A stretch of DNA of 64,000 nucleotides, from positions 17,875,844 to 17,939,843 of the forward strand of contig NC_037592.1 of NCBI RefSeq assembly GCF_003073045.1. The letters are read 5' to 3'. Under the pieces are notes generated by a model. That model was not told where the DNA came from and made no database searches. It worked only from the letters and a program-made list of their open reading frames with translations. The stretch's first letter is position 1. Each line of letters opens with the position of its first letter. Shown one piece after another: positions 36,260 through 49,600 of this stretch. Source of the DNA: Pomacea canaliculata (lineage: Eukaryota > Mollusca > Gastropoda > Architaenioglossa > Ampullariidae). Made by a program: the position numbers and the translations under genes.

Positions 36260-37460
36260 TATTTTGTTTAACTGAGAGTTGTCGTAGTCATCATTCGCCT
36301 CGGTTACACTGAAAAAATCAGTTCTCGAGGTAAAACTGGTAGTCATCTGCAGGGCGTCTACAGCTCCATACAGTTTAATGCCGAGGGGCACCAGCAAAAA
36401 CCAGATATCTCTGCTCTCATGCAGTTTCTGCAGGACCCTATATATACTCCTATAGGATATGCTCCGTGGTTTTGCTCTGCATTCCCCAGGAGCACCAGAC
36501 GTCCCTCCGGTACAGGCGGTGCTTTGGTCTGTTGAGCCCTGTCTTGAGCAAAAAATTATCAGCTGGTCTGATCTGAAGAGACGATGGTAGCTGTCTGGTG
36601 GCTAGGGTGTCTTCTCAAAACCTTGATAGCAGTCTTCATTTCTGTTAGGTTTGTTAGGTTGTTTTTGTCCAGCCTGTTTCCAGCCCTCGATTTTCAATTC
36701 TGTCAGCCTGCTCACTGCACTCAATGCTACAAGGTAAAGGTATCCACTTCAGTTCTGTTTTAATATCTCTCAGTGCTGCTATCAGTTGTAAGTAACCAGT
36801 TATTGGTGGCCACTTGCAACCCTGACAGGGTATCTGTTAGGGACATGACCTGTGAATCTGCTGCTGACACCATTCACTGCGCAGATCAGTGATTGAACTT
36901 TGTAGTACAATAAGAACCTGTTGGCTACCTCCTGCCTCAATCGATCAGGGCACTGGATGTATACCCCATTTCAGATGGCACTGATCCATCTGTGTAAGCT
37001 CACATTCATGCTTCTGTCATGGGCAGTCTCATGGTTTTCTTGCTTACATTGCTGTGTTTTTTCTTGGCTGTTAAATGGGAAAATGTAATCCAGATTGATG
37101 ACAAAGCGGTTTTCTGTCTCTTCCCAGGGAGGAGGATTGTTCGAGTCTGTACTTTGCAGTGCCTGTATCTCTCTCACAAAGTTTGATCTTTTGAACCTGC
37201 CTGAAGATAGCTATCTTTGATACATTAGATGATCTGTGCTATACTTGGTGGCTTTTACTGGTACCTTGCACTTGCACTTTTGTCTTTTGCTACAAGGTGG
37301 TGGGTTTCTGCTTCACCTTTTCTATTGGTGTGGTTTTCCTGGCTCCAGTGATTATTCTCATTGCTTGTTTCTGGACTTTGGCCAGGGTCTATTGGTGTAT
37401 CATAAGCTGATTGAAGTAGGTATTTGAGAAATAGTTTGACCATTTGCAGCAACTTCTGTT
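36260..37460 (-). mobile_element. I/Nimb-like LINE 3' part with RNase H remnant
   Basis: Minus-strand order: thumb (LAKVQKQAMRIITGARKTTP, about 37440-37320), linker (KRSNFVREIQALQ, then NPPPWEE), and RNase H start AYTDGSVPSEMGYTSSA with its catalytic Asp (about 37000). The RNase H end follows (ELKWIPLP, then EQADRIENRG, where an SHCGIPGNE-type motif is expected). The C-terminal tail near 36400 reads RDIWFLLVPLGIKLYGAVDA. An RNase H after the reverse transcriptase places it near the I/Nimb clade. Multiple stops and frame changes make it a dead copy. Confidence 0.78.
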
Positions 37461-37653
37461 GACATTATTAAACTGTTATTTCACCCAAATGTTTTCCCAA
37501 GCTAAAGTTTTCCAGAAACTGATGGACATACGAACATTAGTACTTGTTTACATTAGATTATGTAGATTTACAAGTATATAAATACAGGTGAGTGCTTTAC
37601 CAATATCTAATTTATTTTTATAGGACAGTGTTTGACTTCATCTATCTGTAAAT

Positions 37654-40600
37654 ATGTCACTACGAACAAGGATCCGTGGTTTCACGGCATGGATCAATCT
37701 AAAGTTGATGCCATACAACCATCTCATGAACAATGTCTTAATGGACTTGCTTAGTGGCACTAACATGAAGTACCTTGTGGAAAGTTTCACTGGACGAGAT
37801 CTTAAACGACTTGAAAATATGGATGGGTAAGCTTCACAACCAGATATTTTTTAAACAGAAATTTAACTGACTTTGATTTCAAAAATATTATATGTAGCAC
37901 CAAGTGACATTGTCTTCCTTTAAATGCCATCAGAATATAACAGCATTTGACAGAGGTGTATGGGAGCTTGCTTGTGATACTTTTGGCTAACCTGAAAAGT
38001 GATTCCATATTTGTAGTGGCAGTAAAGTCTGCACCTAAATTATGTTATAAAAAATGTAATCTTTTATCCAAATTTATATTTCTCTAGCTAAATACAATAT
38101 GTTACATGAGTTTTTCTGTGTCTTATACTTGCAATCTGTTATATGGTATGATTGCTTGGCCAAAATAAAGAAAAATTACGAAAGATTAAAACTAAATTCC
38201 TGGGAAAAAAGAAAATAATGAGCATAAATCTAAAATGGAGAGAAAATAGATCCTAATCCCTTAGAAACAAAAACTGGCATAAGGCAATGCCATTAATTAC
38301 AGGAAGAGTTAAAAGCATCCAAAAGTTCTTGCTTAAACTCAGTGCTTTCTCATTTTTAATTTATGCCTGATAACAACAATTCTTTTCAACCAATTTTTTA
38401 ACAACAACTTTATTCCTTTCTATAGAAACTATAGAACTATAGTTTTTAATTAATTAATTTATTTATGCAACAGACTAACACAGCAACAATGTCAGACTAG
38501 AATTGACTGGGTATTGGATGAGCTGAAGCGTTGCAATATCCTCCCTTCTGATGTGTACATTGATGCTCGCATGTTTGCAATGAGAAATGCTGATCATGTA
38601 TGTACTGAACAATTTTTTTCATTTTTGATAGATAAATAAAACTTAAAGTGCACTTTATATTTGAATAAAATTTTAACAGTTTCAACTACAAAGCCTGCAT
38701 GTCACAAATCATACAAGTTAAGTTTTCCTCAAATGAACCTACCATTTAATCTGTTGAACAGTCTTACAGGATGTCACATCTGACAGCATTAAAATATATT
38801 GGATAAATAGGTTATCAAAACCTTTTACTGAATTATATTGTGAGACATTCAGTAAACATTCTCATCCAAAACAGTGATCATGATTGCATATGTTAACAAA
38901 GTAAAAGTAATAAAAATACAGTTATGTCATCTGCTCACTTTTATGACTGTGAACAGGTGTTTGATTTGCTGTGGCGACTTATTAGTCATGATATATGGTT
39001 TGTTTGGGAACGTTTGGAATACCTTCAGCATGAAGATGGAGACATTATCACAATGGTGCCATTTCAGGTAAGATTTAGCCTGTCCTTATTTTCTTATTTT
39101 TCTTCATTATTTCATTTTTCAAACAGTCATCTGGACAAGCAGGACAAGTGTACTTCATGACTATTAAAAGCTATATTTCTAACAGTCAATAGGAGAACTG
39201 AGATTATGTATTATAGACATATATATGCTCTAGCATGACATTTCAGATCTTCTGAGCATAGCTAGGAATTACATCTGGGAATTAGAAGACACAGCTTTTA
39301 ATGAATTGATCCCAGTCACTTGAATAAAGTACACCATAGTGAGTATTTTGCATGCATATATAAACGCAATGCTTAACATGAAATTGCTTTTCACTGCACT
39401 CATTCTAATTATATATACATATATGTTTGATAAAAGATTTTGGTGCTATTGTCTCTATGGCCTTGCAGTAACTGTGCAACTGGTGGTAACCTGTAACTTC
39501 TGCAAGTAACCTGGCTGTGGCACACAACAGATTTGAAATATTGGGATGTCACACTTTTTTAGCTGGTTGGGGAGAGGGGTTGGTTTCTGTCAGTTGGAGT
39601 TCCTTTTCCCAGTCCATCTATAATGTATTAACACAAAATGCCTTTTAATTCAGGCTTTCAGAAACAGTTTTCTGCTCATAAATTTCATGATAGATTGTCT
39701 ACTTGCTCATTTCTGCATATTTTTTAGCTTTAATTTTCTCAAATTATATATTGCCCTTGATTTGCTTTAATTTATTCTATTTATTTATAATGTGCATGCA
39801 TGTTTAGAATAAGTAATATACTTTGTACACAGTGGACTCTGGAACCTCAAAAGTCTTTTCTAAGAGGTAATTCTTTATAAGCCTATTTTTATATATGATA
39901 TAGACCCTTCATTTTACAGTATTTTTGTAGAGGAAACACTTTATAATTAATATAAATCTGTTCTTTTTACTCAGTGGACTCCAGACCCTCCACCCAAACA
40001 GAAAAAAAAATCGAAAGCAAAGAAGTCACTTCTCTCAGGGTTTGGATCAGCAGCAACGGAAAGGGAACAGAGAACTGATGATGTAAGCAGCACAATGGGT
40101 AGTTATAAAAATACCTTATCTTTAATTAACTTCAGTTAATAAATGATCATTACCTTTAGTGGCAAAGTAAAAAGTATATAGGTGTATTGTGAAGACTGTT
40201 TTTAAAGTATGTATTTTTGAGCATGTGAACAGTACCTTCAAGATTTTAATAGTTCTTTTAAATAAAAAGATGAAAAAGGTATGAAGATAAAATTATTTTC
40301 TTCAAAGAATTTTTTATTATTTTAAAAGTTACATAAAAATCTTAGTGATGCTTCCTTAGATATACAAAATAAAGGCACCACTGACTGAAATATCTTTAAG
40401 CGTGTATAATGCTTGGGTGGAGAACGTGAATCACAAGCATTGATCAAAACTTCTTAAAAAAAATTGCTGAAGCAGCATTTCATTTTTTTTTAAAACCCCT
40501 CTTTTTCATTAGGAACAAGATGAAGAATGGATCAAGTATCCCAATGCTGATTTCATGAAGGATTTCAAGAAACAAAAAGCAGACCCAGGAAATTATCCTG

Positions 40601-43600
40601 CACCTGATATTTGTATTTTGGAAATAGTAAATACCCAGCTAAAGGTGAGACTTTGAGTGATGCGCGCGCAGTTGTAACATTTGCTAAAACAACCTGTTTT
40701 TATATCCTTATCCTGACATGTATTCCTATATAATTTCTCAGCAAATCTCATATATAACAGAACATGATATTGCATGATCACACCTTTTTTTTTTCACTGT
40801 ATACCTCAAATCGATAGCTTTTTGCCATTATTAGTTATGCTCTGCTAAATATAGTTCTAAATAGGGATTTTTCAAACTGTGTATTTAATTGTAGTAATGA
40901 GCCTGAACCTATTTATATCACATTATTTCTGACGACTTTTTTTATAATTATAGGGCCTGGAATCTGCCTGCAAGATACATCCACCCATGCATATAATGCT
41001 GCTATTGCATATATATATATATAAAATTTTGAGTACAATATGTACTTACTCATCTTTTAATTTTAGAGTGGTTAATTACAGTTGTTTTATTGAAGATTCA
41101 ATGTTTTGTTAATGTGACTTTTACAGAAAGTTGCTGAAGGGAAAAATCTGTACTGCTATGTAAGTACATAGACTTCACTGATCTTCCTGAATATTTTTTA
41201 CAGGTATTCTGTAGTAAAAATTGAACAAAATAGGATCACTTGGGAGGAAGGTTATATATATAATTTATAAAGCTTAAAAGAGCTAAATTATTTTTTAAAA
41301 TCTAATCCAGTGTTGAAACATTCTTCAGAATATTAGAGAGATACGACATTTGTTAGTATTTACACTGAGGAAATACCACAAAGTCTTGTGTATGTTTTTC
41401 TTCTTAATTCACAATTAAAGAAGCTGCTGTAAAACATTAATCAGGGATTAAATATTAGGGTCATATATGAACACAGAATAATGCAGGTAGGTTTTAGTTG
41501 TCTGTTTATCATCATGGCAGTTTTTCATTCTAATAAATGGCATGGTTGCTGTTAATATTTACTTAAGTGTATAAACCATAAACAACAAGGAACCATGCAA
41601 AGTTTTTACTTCTTTATGCATGATTTTATTTTGGTCATTTCTGGTAAGTCTGGCAGTAAGAACCACCGAAGTTGTTGAACACAAAAGTTCACAAAATTTC
41701 AGAAAATACAGCAAACATCATTTATGAGTTGTCATTTGTGGTTCTTTAAACTACTTGGCCAAGAAGGTATTTATATTTTGTGTTTTTACTGATAGAGATA
41801 ATACAATAATACTGGTTGAAAAAATTATTTTATGTTTTTTTTTTTTTTGTTGGTATAAGATTATGATTGTATTATTTTATTTTAAAATCTGCAGAATATT
41901 GACGACCTTGTAGACAGTCGCATCCTATGTGCTTTAGTTAACTCTTTTGTACCAAAGACATTTACATCAGATCTTCTGCTTAATGACAGGTAATTTTCTG
42001 CATTTTTGATTGTTTATAAAGCATCTGGTAATAAATCTGTTATATTTTCACTGCTGCTATATACCTTGCACAAATGGTAGAGTAAGTATATGACATTAAA
42101 TTGTACTATGTGCTTTGCCCAGTTAATATACTTGATACAACTTCACTGACAATTCTTCACAACAATCACTCTAAAAACTAAAACTAATCCTAAATAAGAA
42201 GCCCTCCAAATGTCCCATGACCTTATAATTCAATAGTGGTGCCATTTGTGTCATGTGCAGCAATGGAAAGAATATAGCAGGCTTATGCCAACACTTAAAT
42301 TGTAGCCTGAGATTTTTTTGTCAATAGTTTAGGAAAAATGTGTTTGTTTGATCTTGCAGATTTAGCTATAATAAACACTATTTTTTGCCATAGGTGGACA
42401 ATCAACCTGGTCTTGAGAACTGCAGAAAAAATGTTTTATGCAGACACACCTTTTGACTCTGAAGATCTTGCAGAGGTAGCTTATGCATGATTTTTTATAA
42501 ATGTTTTGTAGCTAGTAGAAGCGTTAAGGTTCTAAAAATTAATCTTTTAGAAAAAACTTAGCTTGTGATGCTTTAGATGTGGTGAAACTAATTTTTGTCA
42601 GACCATTTATACATTTTCAGAATGTTCCTTTAAAAAAAAAAATCACGATGCATCATTTCTTTCAAAAGATTTCTTTTCTTGCTTAAAATGTGCTACACTT
42701 TCTTCTGAAGTGAATTTCAAATAAATTAGATGTCATTGTGAAGTTTGTATTATCCTTTAAAGGTTACTTTTTTTTCAGGCAGATAGTATGGCATTGTGTG
42801 CTTACTTTGCTTTCTTCTTCATGGTTGCATTCAAGTATCGTCAGTGCAGGATGGTTGTTGAGAGAATTGTAAGTGTTATGTGTTACAGTTTATTATGAAT
42901 TCCCTGATTCTATGGTTAATATTTTTCATCATAATTGTAGCATGTTGTACTTTGATTAGGTCACAAGTTACAAGATCCAGAATCACTGACCAAAAGATAG
43001 AAACTTGTTAATGATGATAAAGCAGAAATTATTGTGTTGCAGGACCATACTAAACAGCTGATCAGAGAACTACAGATTTCCAATGGTTCTGCTGACAGAC
43101 AATGTCAGGAGAGTGAAACCCTGATGAAGGTCAAGATAAAGCATCTTAAAAAAAGTAATTGTAAAATCAGTCCACACTTAAATCACTGATTCCATCCAGA
43201 TCAGCCACTGAAGGGTAGATTAAATAAAATGAAGGAAATGGCAGGTTTTACTAGAAGAAATTTGTATACTAGTGTGTACAAATCAAGCAATTATTTTTGT
43301 CATTTTCAATTTCTGACATATCATAATAAATATTCTTGCTTTTCAGAAATTCAAGAGCTCACAGAAAGATTTGACTTAGAATTTTGCTGTAAGTGGACGA
43401 GGCATGTGCAGGAAATGCAGAAGGAAGTGAGTGATGGTAAATCAGGTCTTATTAGACTATAGTTTTTGCAATTTAATTCTTACTTTATAATATGTCCTGT
43501 GCACAAATTTGTGGATAGTTAGCAAAACTCGAATGTCTTCAGAAGTGAAAAGGCTTAAAGAAAAAAGCTGAAAAAAACAAACACTTCTACTGTAGTTGAG

Positions 43601-46600
43601 ATCTGAGCATTGGTAACATTTCCCTGTTCTACGTACATTTGTGATTTGTAAGAACTCATTTAAGGATTTAGTCGTTTCAGTGTCACGTGATACATCTGAA
43701 GATATTGTTTTAAAACTTCAATATTTTCTTTCACTCCAGATGAGAGCTCATGTTCACAGAACCATCAGAAACCGTTTTGATTTTCTAACTGTGCCACGTA
43801 ACATCTCCATCAATAACCTATGCTTGTCATATGTCATAAACTTGGTAAGGCCATATGTTTATTCTTTTTTCCTTATTGCATGCACAAGAAGAATTATTGT
43901 ATGGATCTTTCAAACATACAGTTTTAAGGTTTCAGAAATCCTTTACTGATGGCATGAAACTTACTGGTGTATTCAAGTATAGGACAAACTATTTTTAGTT
44001 ATTTAACTTTCACTATTGATAACCATAACAAGTGTTTTCTCTTTAATCAGAGTCTGACAAACGGATCAGGATTCATCCTCACAAAAGGATGTGAAGTTGT
44101 GGGTGAAGGGCGTCGTGTCATTATACGTTGCCAAGAAACAGGAGACTTTATAGATGATTTCACCAGCAAAGGCAAACGTAAGCTTAATCTTTATATTCAC
44201 ACTTGTCTCTGCATAGATTCTTTGTATTTTTTGGCATAAGTATAGGTATATTAACATGCAACTATATAGCATTAGAGTTTTTATTTCTTAAAGATCCCTT
44301 TTCTTACATACCTTTTTTTCTGCCAAACTATGTAAAGCATCGAGACTGACATAATATTAAGATTATGCACTATATATTTATATAATTTTTATTAGCATTA
44401 TTTGTTGTTATTGTCACAAAAATATAGAGATATGATGATGAGTTTCCAAAAGGGGAGTGTTGATTGTAATGGTTGTCATGATGGCATTGGGACTGGTATT
44501 GAAGTACAGCTACTTGAATAATGTGTTGGTATAATGAAACAGATCTTTATCAAAGGTTTACATTGCTGAGATTATGCTCATTTGCTGCAGTGGCTTACCA
44601 GAAAGGAGTTCCTAAAACAGTCTCATTCATCAGCAGATGTGGACTGAATGTGTAATGGAATGAAAAGAAGATAAAGAATTAGAATCAGACTGTTTTATGA
44701 ACTCCTTTCTACTCTTTATTACTTGCATTTATGTTAAAGCTTTTTTTAATTCACTTATTTCTGTAGCTTCCATTCAAAAAGTCCTTGGACTACCTTCATC
44801 TAATACAGTGGAGATCAACCCTGCTCAGTATCCTCAATATGAAGTGGGTTATTATTACTGGTTATTAGATAGATCCATAGAAGCAGATATGACAAGGTAT
44901 AATTGTACAAATGGTTCAGCTTCTGTGCAGTGACAGAGAAAAACATATTATACCTGGAACTGATGTGCATACTGAACTGTGCATTTTAAAAGATGAAGAA
45001 AGTTTGATTAATGGCATAAAATTAATGGCATAAACTTTTAACCCATTTCCTAGCTAGCCTACTACTATTTCCTGATTATTAGACCTCCAAGCTTCCTGAC
45101 TGACAGCCTAAAAAAAGCACTCAGAATAAAGCTGCATACATTACCTCCTTCAAGTGCAAATCTGCTCATTGTACACTTTTCTTCTTCAATGAACTGCACT
45201 GGCTTCAAAGGCTGACCTTGACATTCAAATAGTCATGCTGTACTACCACGAACTTGTATGACTGCAGATGATTTGTCTGCTTGCAGACGATTTTTTCGAG
45301 TTAACTACTAAAATGAGGCTGGTGTATAAAAAGCTTCTGGTTTAGTCACATTCATTGTTGAGGCTCGCTGAGACTAACAGCAGAGAACTTCGCAAGAGGC
45401 TATAAGCGTTGGTCATGTCAAACAGACAGCAGACTACCTATACACGCCTGTGGTACTAACTTTGCCTTCATGGTCTGGCCCCTGAATACCTGTCTAATAT
45501 TTTGAAGCAGTACTAGCCAATTTGGTCAATGTGATTTGCTCATGCAGACTTGCATGTGTATCATATCAGACAAGAGGCATTCTTTTCCATCTGTGGCCCA
45601 AATGTCTGTAATGCAATGCCCCTATCAGCTCATACAGTGACTATCATTGCAACTTTCAAGGCGGACCTTAAGATTTATACCTCTTTCATTAAAAAGCTTT
45701 TGTAGCTGGATGTCTCCTCCTCGATCCACATTCTTTCCCTCCTTTACCTCTCTTGTTTGACTTTTGCATCTTTGCTACTTTATTACTTTCTTGTGCTGCA
45801 TTTTTGTTCAGGTGCACTGATTTCACAGTCAAGTAGGGAAATGCACTATATAAGTTATTATTATTTGGCATAGTACATAAACTGTTGCTTATATTAATTA
45901 AGTCTTCCATTATTTAGTTTATGTTTGTCCCTAACATATGATTGCAGTTTTATTTTGAAGCCCCAAGCCGGAACAAGCAGTTGAAGGCTGGCACAGTGTT
46001 CTTGTATCAAGTGTTTCCTGGGAGCACGATCAACTGGCAACGCCTCCTCATTAAGTCTGCTCGAGATAATGAATTTGACAAAGTGGACAAGCTTCTAGAG
46101 TTTTTCCAAGGTCATGACTCTCTCATCAACAGCAAGGAGCCGAAGACTGGCAACACAGCTCTGCACTGGGCATGCCGTAATGGTCACTTTGTACGAAAGT
46201 GTTACATTGAACTTTATGAATTTTAGAACATACATGCTTTTCAGTTGGGGCTCGTTAATGCATAGTCTGATTCCAATAACTAATTTGATGTTAAAAATAT
46301 TGTTTTTCTTTCTGTCTATATAATAGGTAAGGATGCAGGTGCCATTGTACATGCATGAAAGTACATATGTAGAAGTGACATCTTAGCCATAAAAAAGGTT
46401 CCTTTCAATCCCGAAATGAGTGTATATATATATATTCTTCTGGCACAGTTCTTTGGCATTTCAAGATAATAAGAAAGGGAGTGTATACAACTGATTTCCC
46501 CCACTTAACAGATCGGCTCAGTGTCCTTTTCTAAAGAAAGGTGAACACACAAAAACAGGACAAAATTCATATGCATACTGACACAGACCACAACATGTCA

Positions 46601-49600
46601 ACAATCCATTGGAAAAAGACATATCAATAGGTATAAACAGAAGACAGAAAAACGTACACATGAAGCATGCTGGGACAGGGACTAGCAGACGAGGTGAGTT
46701 TGAGGATAGACAAGGAACTGGCAAAAAATACAGTCCGTATGGTGCTCATGAACTCAAGACTCAGAGAGGTAATGCATGTTCCAGTGGTGACAAAGAGCAC
46801 TTAGGCAGATAGGCAGACAGCTGTACCCAATGTATTAGTTACAAGTTTCGAAATATGCAACCTTCCTGTTTGCTAGACCTCCTAGCTTCCTTCTTGACAA
46901 CCTAGAAGACATTTAACAAATTTCAGAATATACAGGAGGTTATTTATTTGACATGTGCAGCCACACATAAGGGAGCTACCAGACTGATGCACCTTGCCTC
47001 ATATCCAAGCAAGAAGAGCAAAGAAAAGATGAAATATGTTGTTAATAGGGCAAGTTCTTTCTATCTTCACTGCCCTCCTCATAATGTTAGTGAACAATAA
47101 TTTTTGGTGCTACGAGCAGGCTTTTGTTCTTGCAGGATTTGGCTTTGCTACTACTTGAAGGTGGATCTGATATCAATGCCAAGAACAACTTAGGCTGTTC
47201 ACCTGTTTACATGGCTATTGAAGGTCTGCATCGCCGGATCTGTCATGTGAGTAAGGATAATGAGTAAAAGTTGTGAGCCAATTCATTCATTTTAAACAGA
47301 GTTATATTTTATCTGAAGATAAATTTCAATATCGTTATGTGATTTCAATATTATGTGTTAGTCTGAGACATTTTGTTGAGTCCCACACCCTATAACCATC
47401 TCTTTTGCCCACTCCTAACACCCCAAAACATTAATGAAAGACTTCACAGACAACATTCAACCTGTATTTCTCGAGAAGCTGTAGGAAGCCATTTTTTTGT
47501 TTTATTATCATCAGGGATAGAAATATGGAGTTTGATGTTAATTCAGTTATAATACTGTTTTTTTAAAAAGTGGTTTATTTAAGTGTTGAAATAAAATATT
47601 AGTAGGTAAACTTCACTAACTGGTGTTTCAGCTACTGATTGAATGGGGCTGTGACATGCACTGTCATAACAGGAAAAAACTCACACCATTAGAGACTATC
47701 AGGAGTGAGGAATTTCAACAGTTTCTTGTTAGTAAGTGTTATGTTTTTCTTTCATTTATAATGGAGCTTGGCAGTTGCTTGTTCAGAGATATAATAGTTT
47801 TCCTATATTCTTTTATGAAACTTTAGGTGAATAGAATGTTCACTCAGATTTTTGCTGCTGGAGACAAATTTGTTGAAACTGATGTAAAATTTACATGTAG
47901 TTAAATATACATAACATATCCTATATTATTTGATAATTCAATTTGATTTTACATTAAAAGTGCCTTTGTTCTTATGTGCAGACCTTTATGACCACTATTT
48001 GGCTATAGTGCCAAAAATAATGAATGGCAACTATACAGCTCTTGAAGAGGCCATTAAAGATCATATTTCTGGGAAACGAACATTCTGTAGTCTTCACAGT
48101 AGGTGAGAACGGACAAGTATTTAATTATTAATTTATATTATCGCCAGGCATTTGTAAGAGATTTGAACTTGACATGACCGTTTCTCTAGGAAACATCATC
48201 ACAGCAGATTGCACAAGGAACGTTTTGTTTGATGTAATCACATTTGGAGTCATAATGGTCTTTTCAAACATCTGGTATGTTTTTCAGACAGATCCAGATG
48301 CCATGGTTCTGACATTCCTGATATGTGAAGAATCCTCCCTCTGATATTTTTGGCAAAGTATTATTTTTTTTTTTAGATGCATCAATGGAAGTACACTTCT
48401 GCATACTGCCTGTTACTATGGGCATCATGCTGCAATAAAGGATTTATTGAAACTGGGGGTGTTCGTGAGTTTGAGAGATTACAAAGGGGCTACACCTTTA
48501 CATCGTGCAAAAGACTCGGCAACTTTGCAGGTTTGCTTAATCAGTCACAAATTGCTAGCAAACTAGAAACTTACTACAAGAAAATCCCAGCATGCTAGAT
48601 CACATCAATTCATGGAGGAAGATGATGATGACTTTATCTTGCAAAATTATGGCATTTTGGATGCACTGCTTACATAGTAGGCTTGGTGAAAATGTTATAA
48701 ATTCAAATCTAATTTTGCTCAATACGACAATAGTGTTCCTACTTTTCTCTGAAGAAACTTCTGCTGGTGGTTTTTCGAGACAAGAAAAAGGTAAACTACT
48801 GGATAGTTATGTTGAAGCTGCTAATTAATTGTTGAGAAATTCATGGGAAGGCATTTGTGAGTAAAACTTATATTCTTTAAATATTGTTTAGAAGTGTGGA
48901 GATATACAGATATAAAGGAAGTTGTCAAAACTCTAATACTTCTCTTACCCAGATTCTCTTAGATAACAGTGCAATGATAGATGCAGAAGACTCTGAAGGT
49001 AACACTCCACTTCATGTGAAGTGTTATGGAGAAACTGGCCAACCTCCAGAGCTGGAGAGCATTGAGCTGCTGCTCAGTCATGGAGCCGATCCAGCAAAAC
49101 GAAACCAAAGAGTAAGGGATTTCACCAATGTTTCAGAACTGCATGAGCTATATATCCAAACTAAATGAGAATGGAAGGAAAGTCAGATTCATTCCTGTCC
49201 ATTACAGACATCTGCATGTGTATCATCGCTATTAATACCACAGAATTTTAACCATAACAGTATTGCTCTGATTTATCAAAGACTGTGTCAAAATAAAAGG
49301 TAGACCTATAGGTTTCTTTAAACAGAATGTGGAATGTGGTCATCCTATTTGACAAGTTAGTGTGATTCTGGTATCTGTTAGACCATTGGTTCTGGCCTAA
49401 TTTCTTAACAGCATGGAATATTTTACTAGACTAATTGGGGTTTATCTGCAAATTGCAGCAATGATTCTGATAAAATGAATGTGTGCACTGCTTATCTCTT
49501 TCCATTTCTGTTGATGACCTATGACCTAATGTCCTGCCCTAAGACTGCTCATTTTCAGTCTTAGAAAGAAGTTAGTCTGAAGTACAAACATTTTTTGTGT

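Larger units (their letters stand above)
35334..37653. other. Region between the ISL2EU element and the CH/ankyrin gene
   Basis: This must hold the right end of the ISL2EU element and the promoter and leader of the CH/ankyrin gene. The CG-containing segment 35810-35890 (GGAAGCGGCAGGGACAGC, then GCATTATGGGTA) looks promoter-like but is unproven. A splice acceptor TTTTATAG at 37622 opens the exon that carries the CH/ankyrin start codon, so at least one noncoding exon lies upstream. The remainder is mostly LINE-derived DNA. Confidence 0.4.

Noticed and set aside
48779-48952. Extra CH/ankyrin exon just before the exon at 48953
   Set aside because: The segment has an acceptor-like TTGTTTAG but no donor in a suitable phase. 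Joining 48530 directly to 48953 gives an uninterrupted ankyrin repeat (ATLQ then ILLDNSAM).
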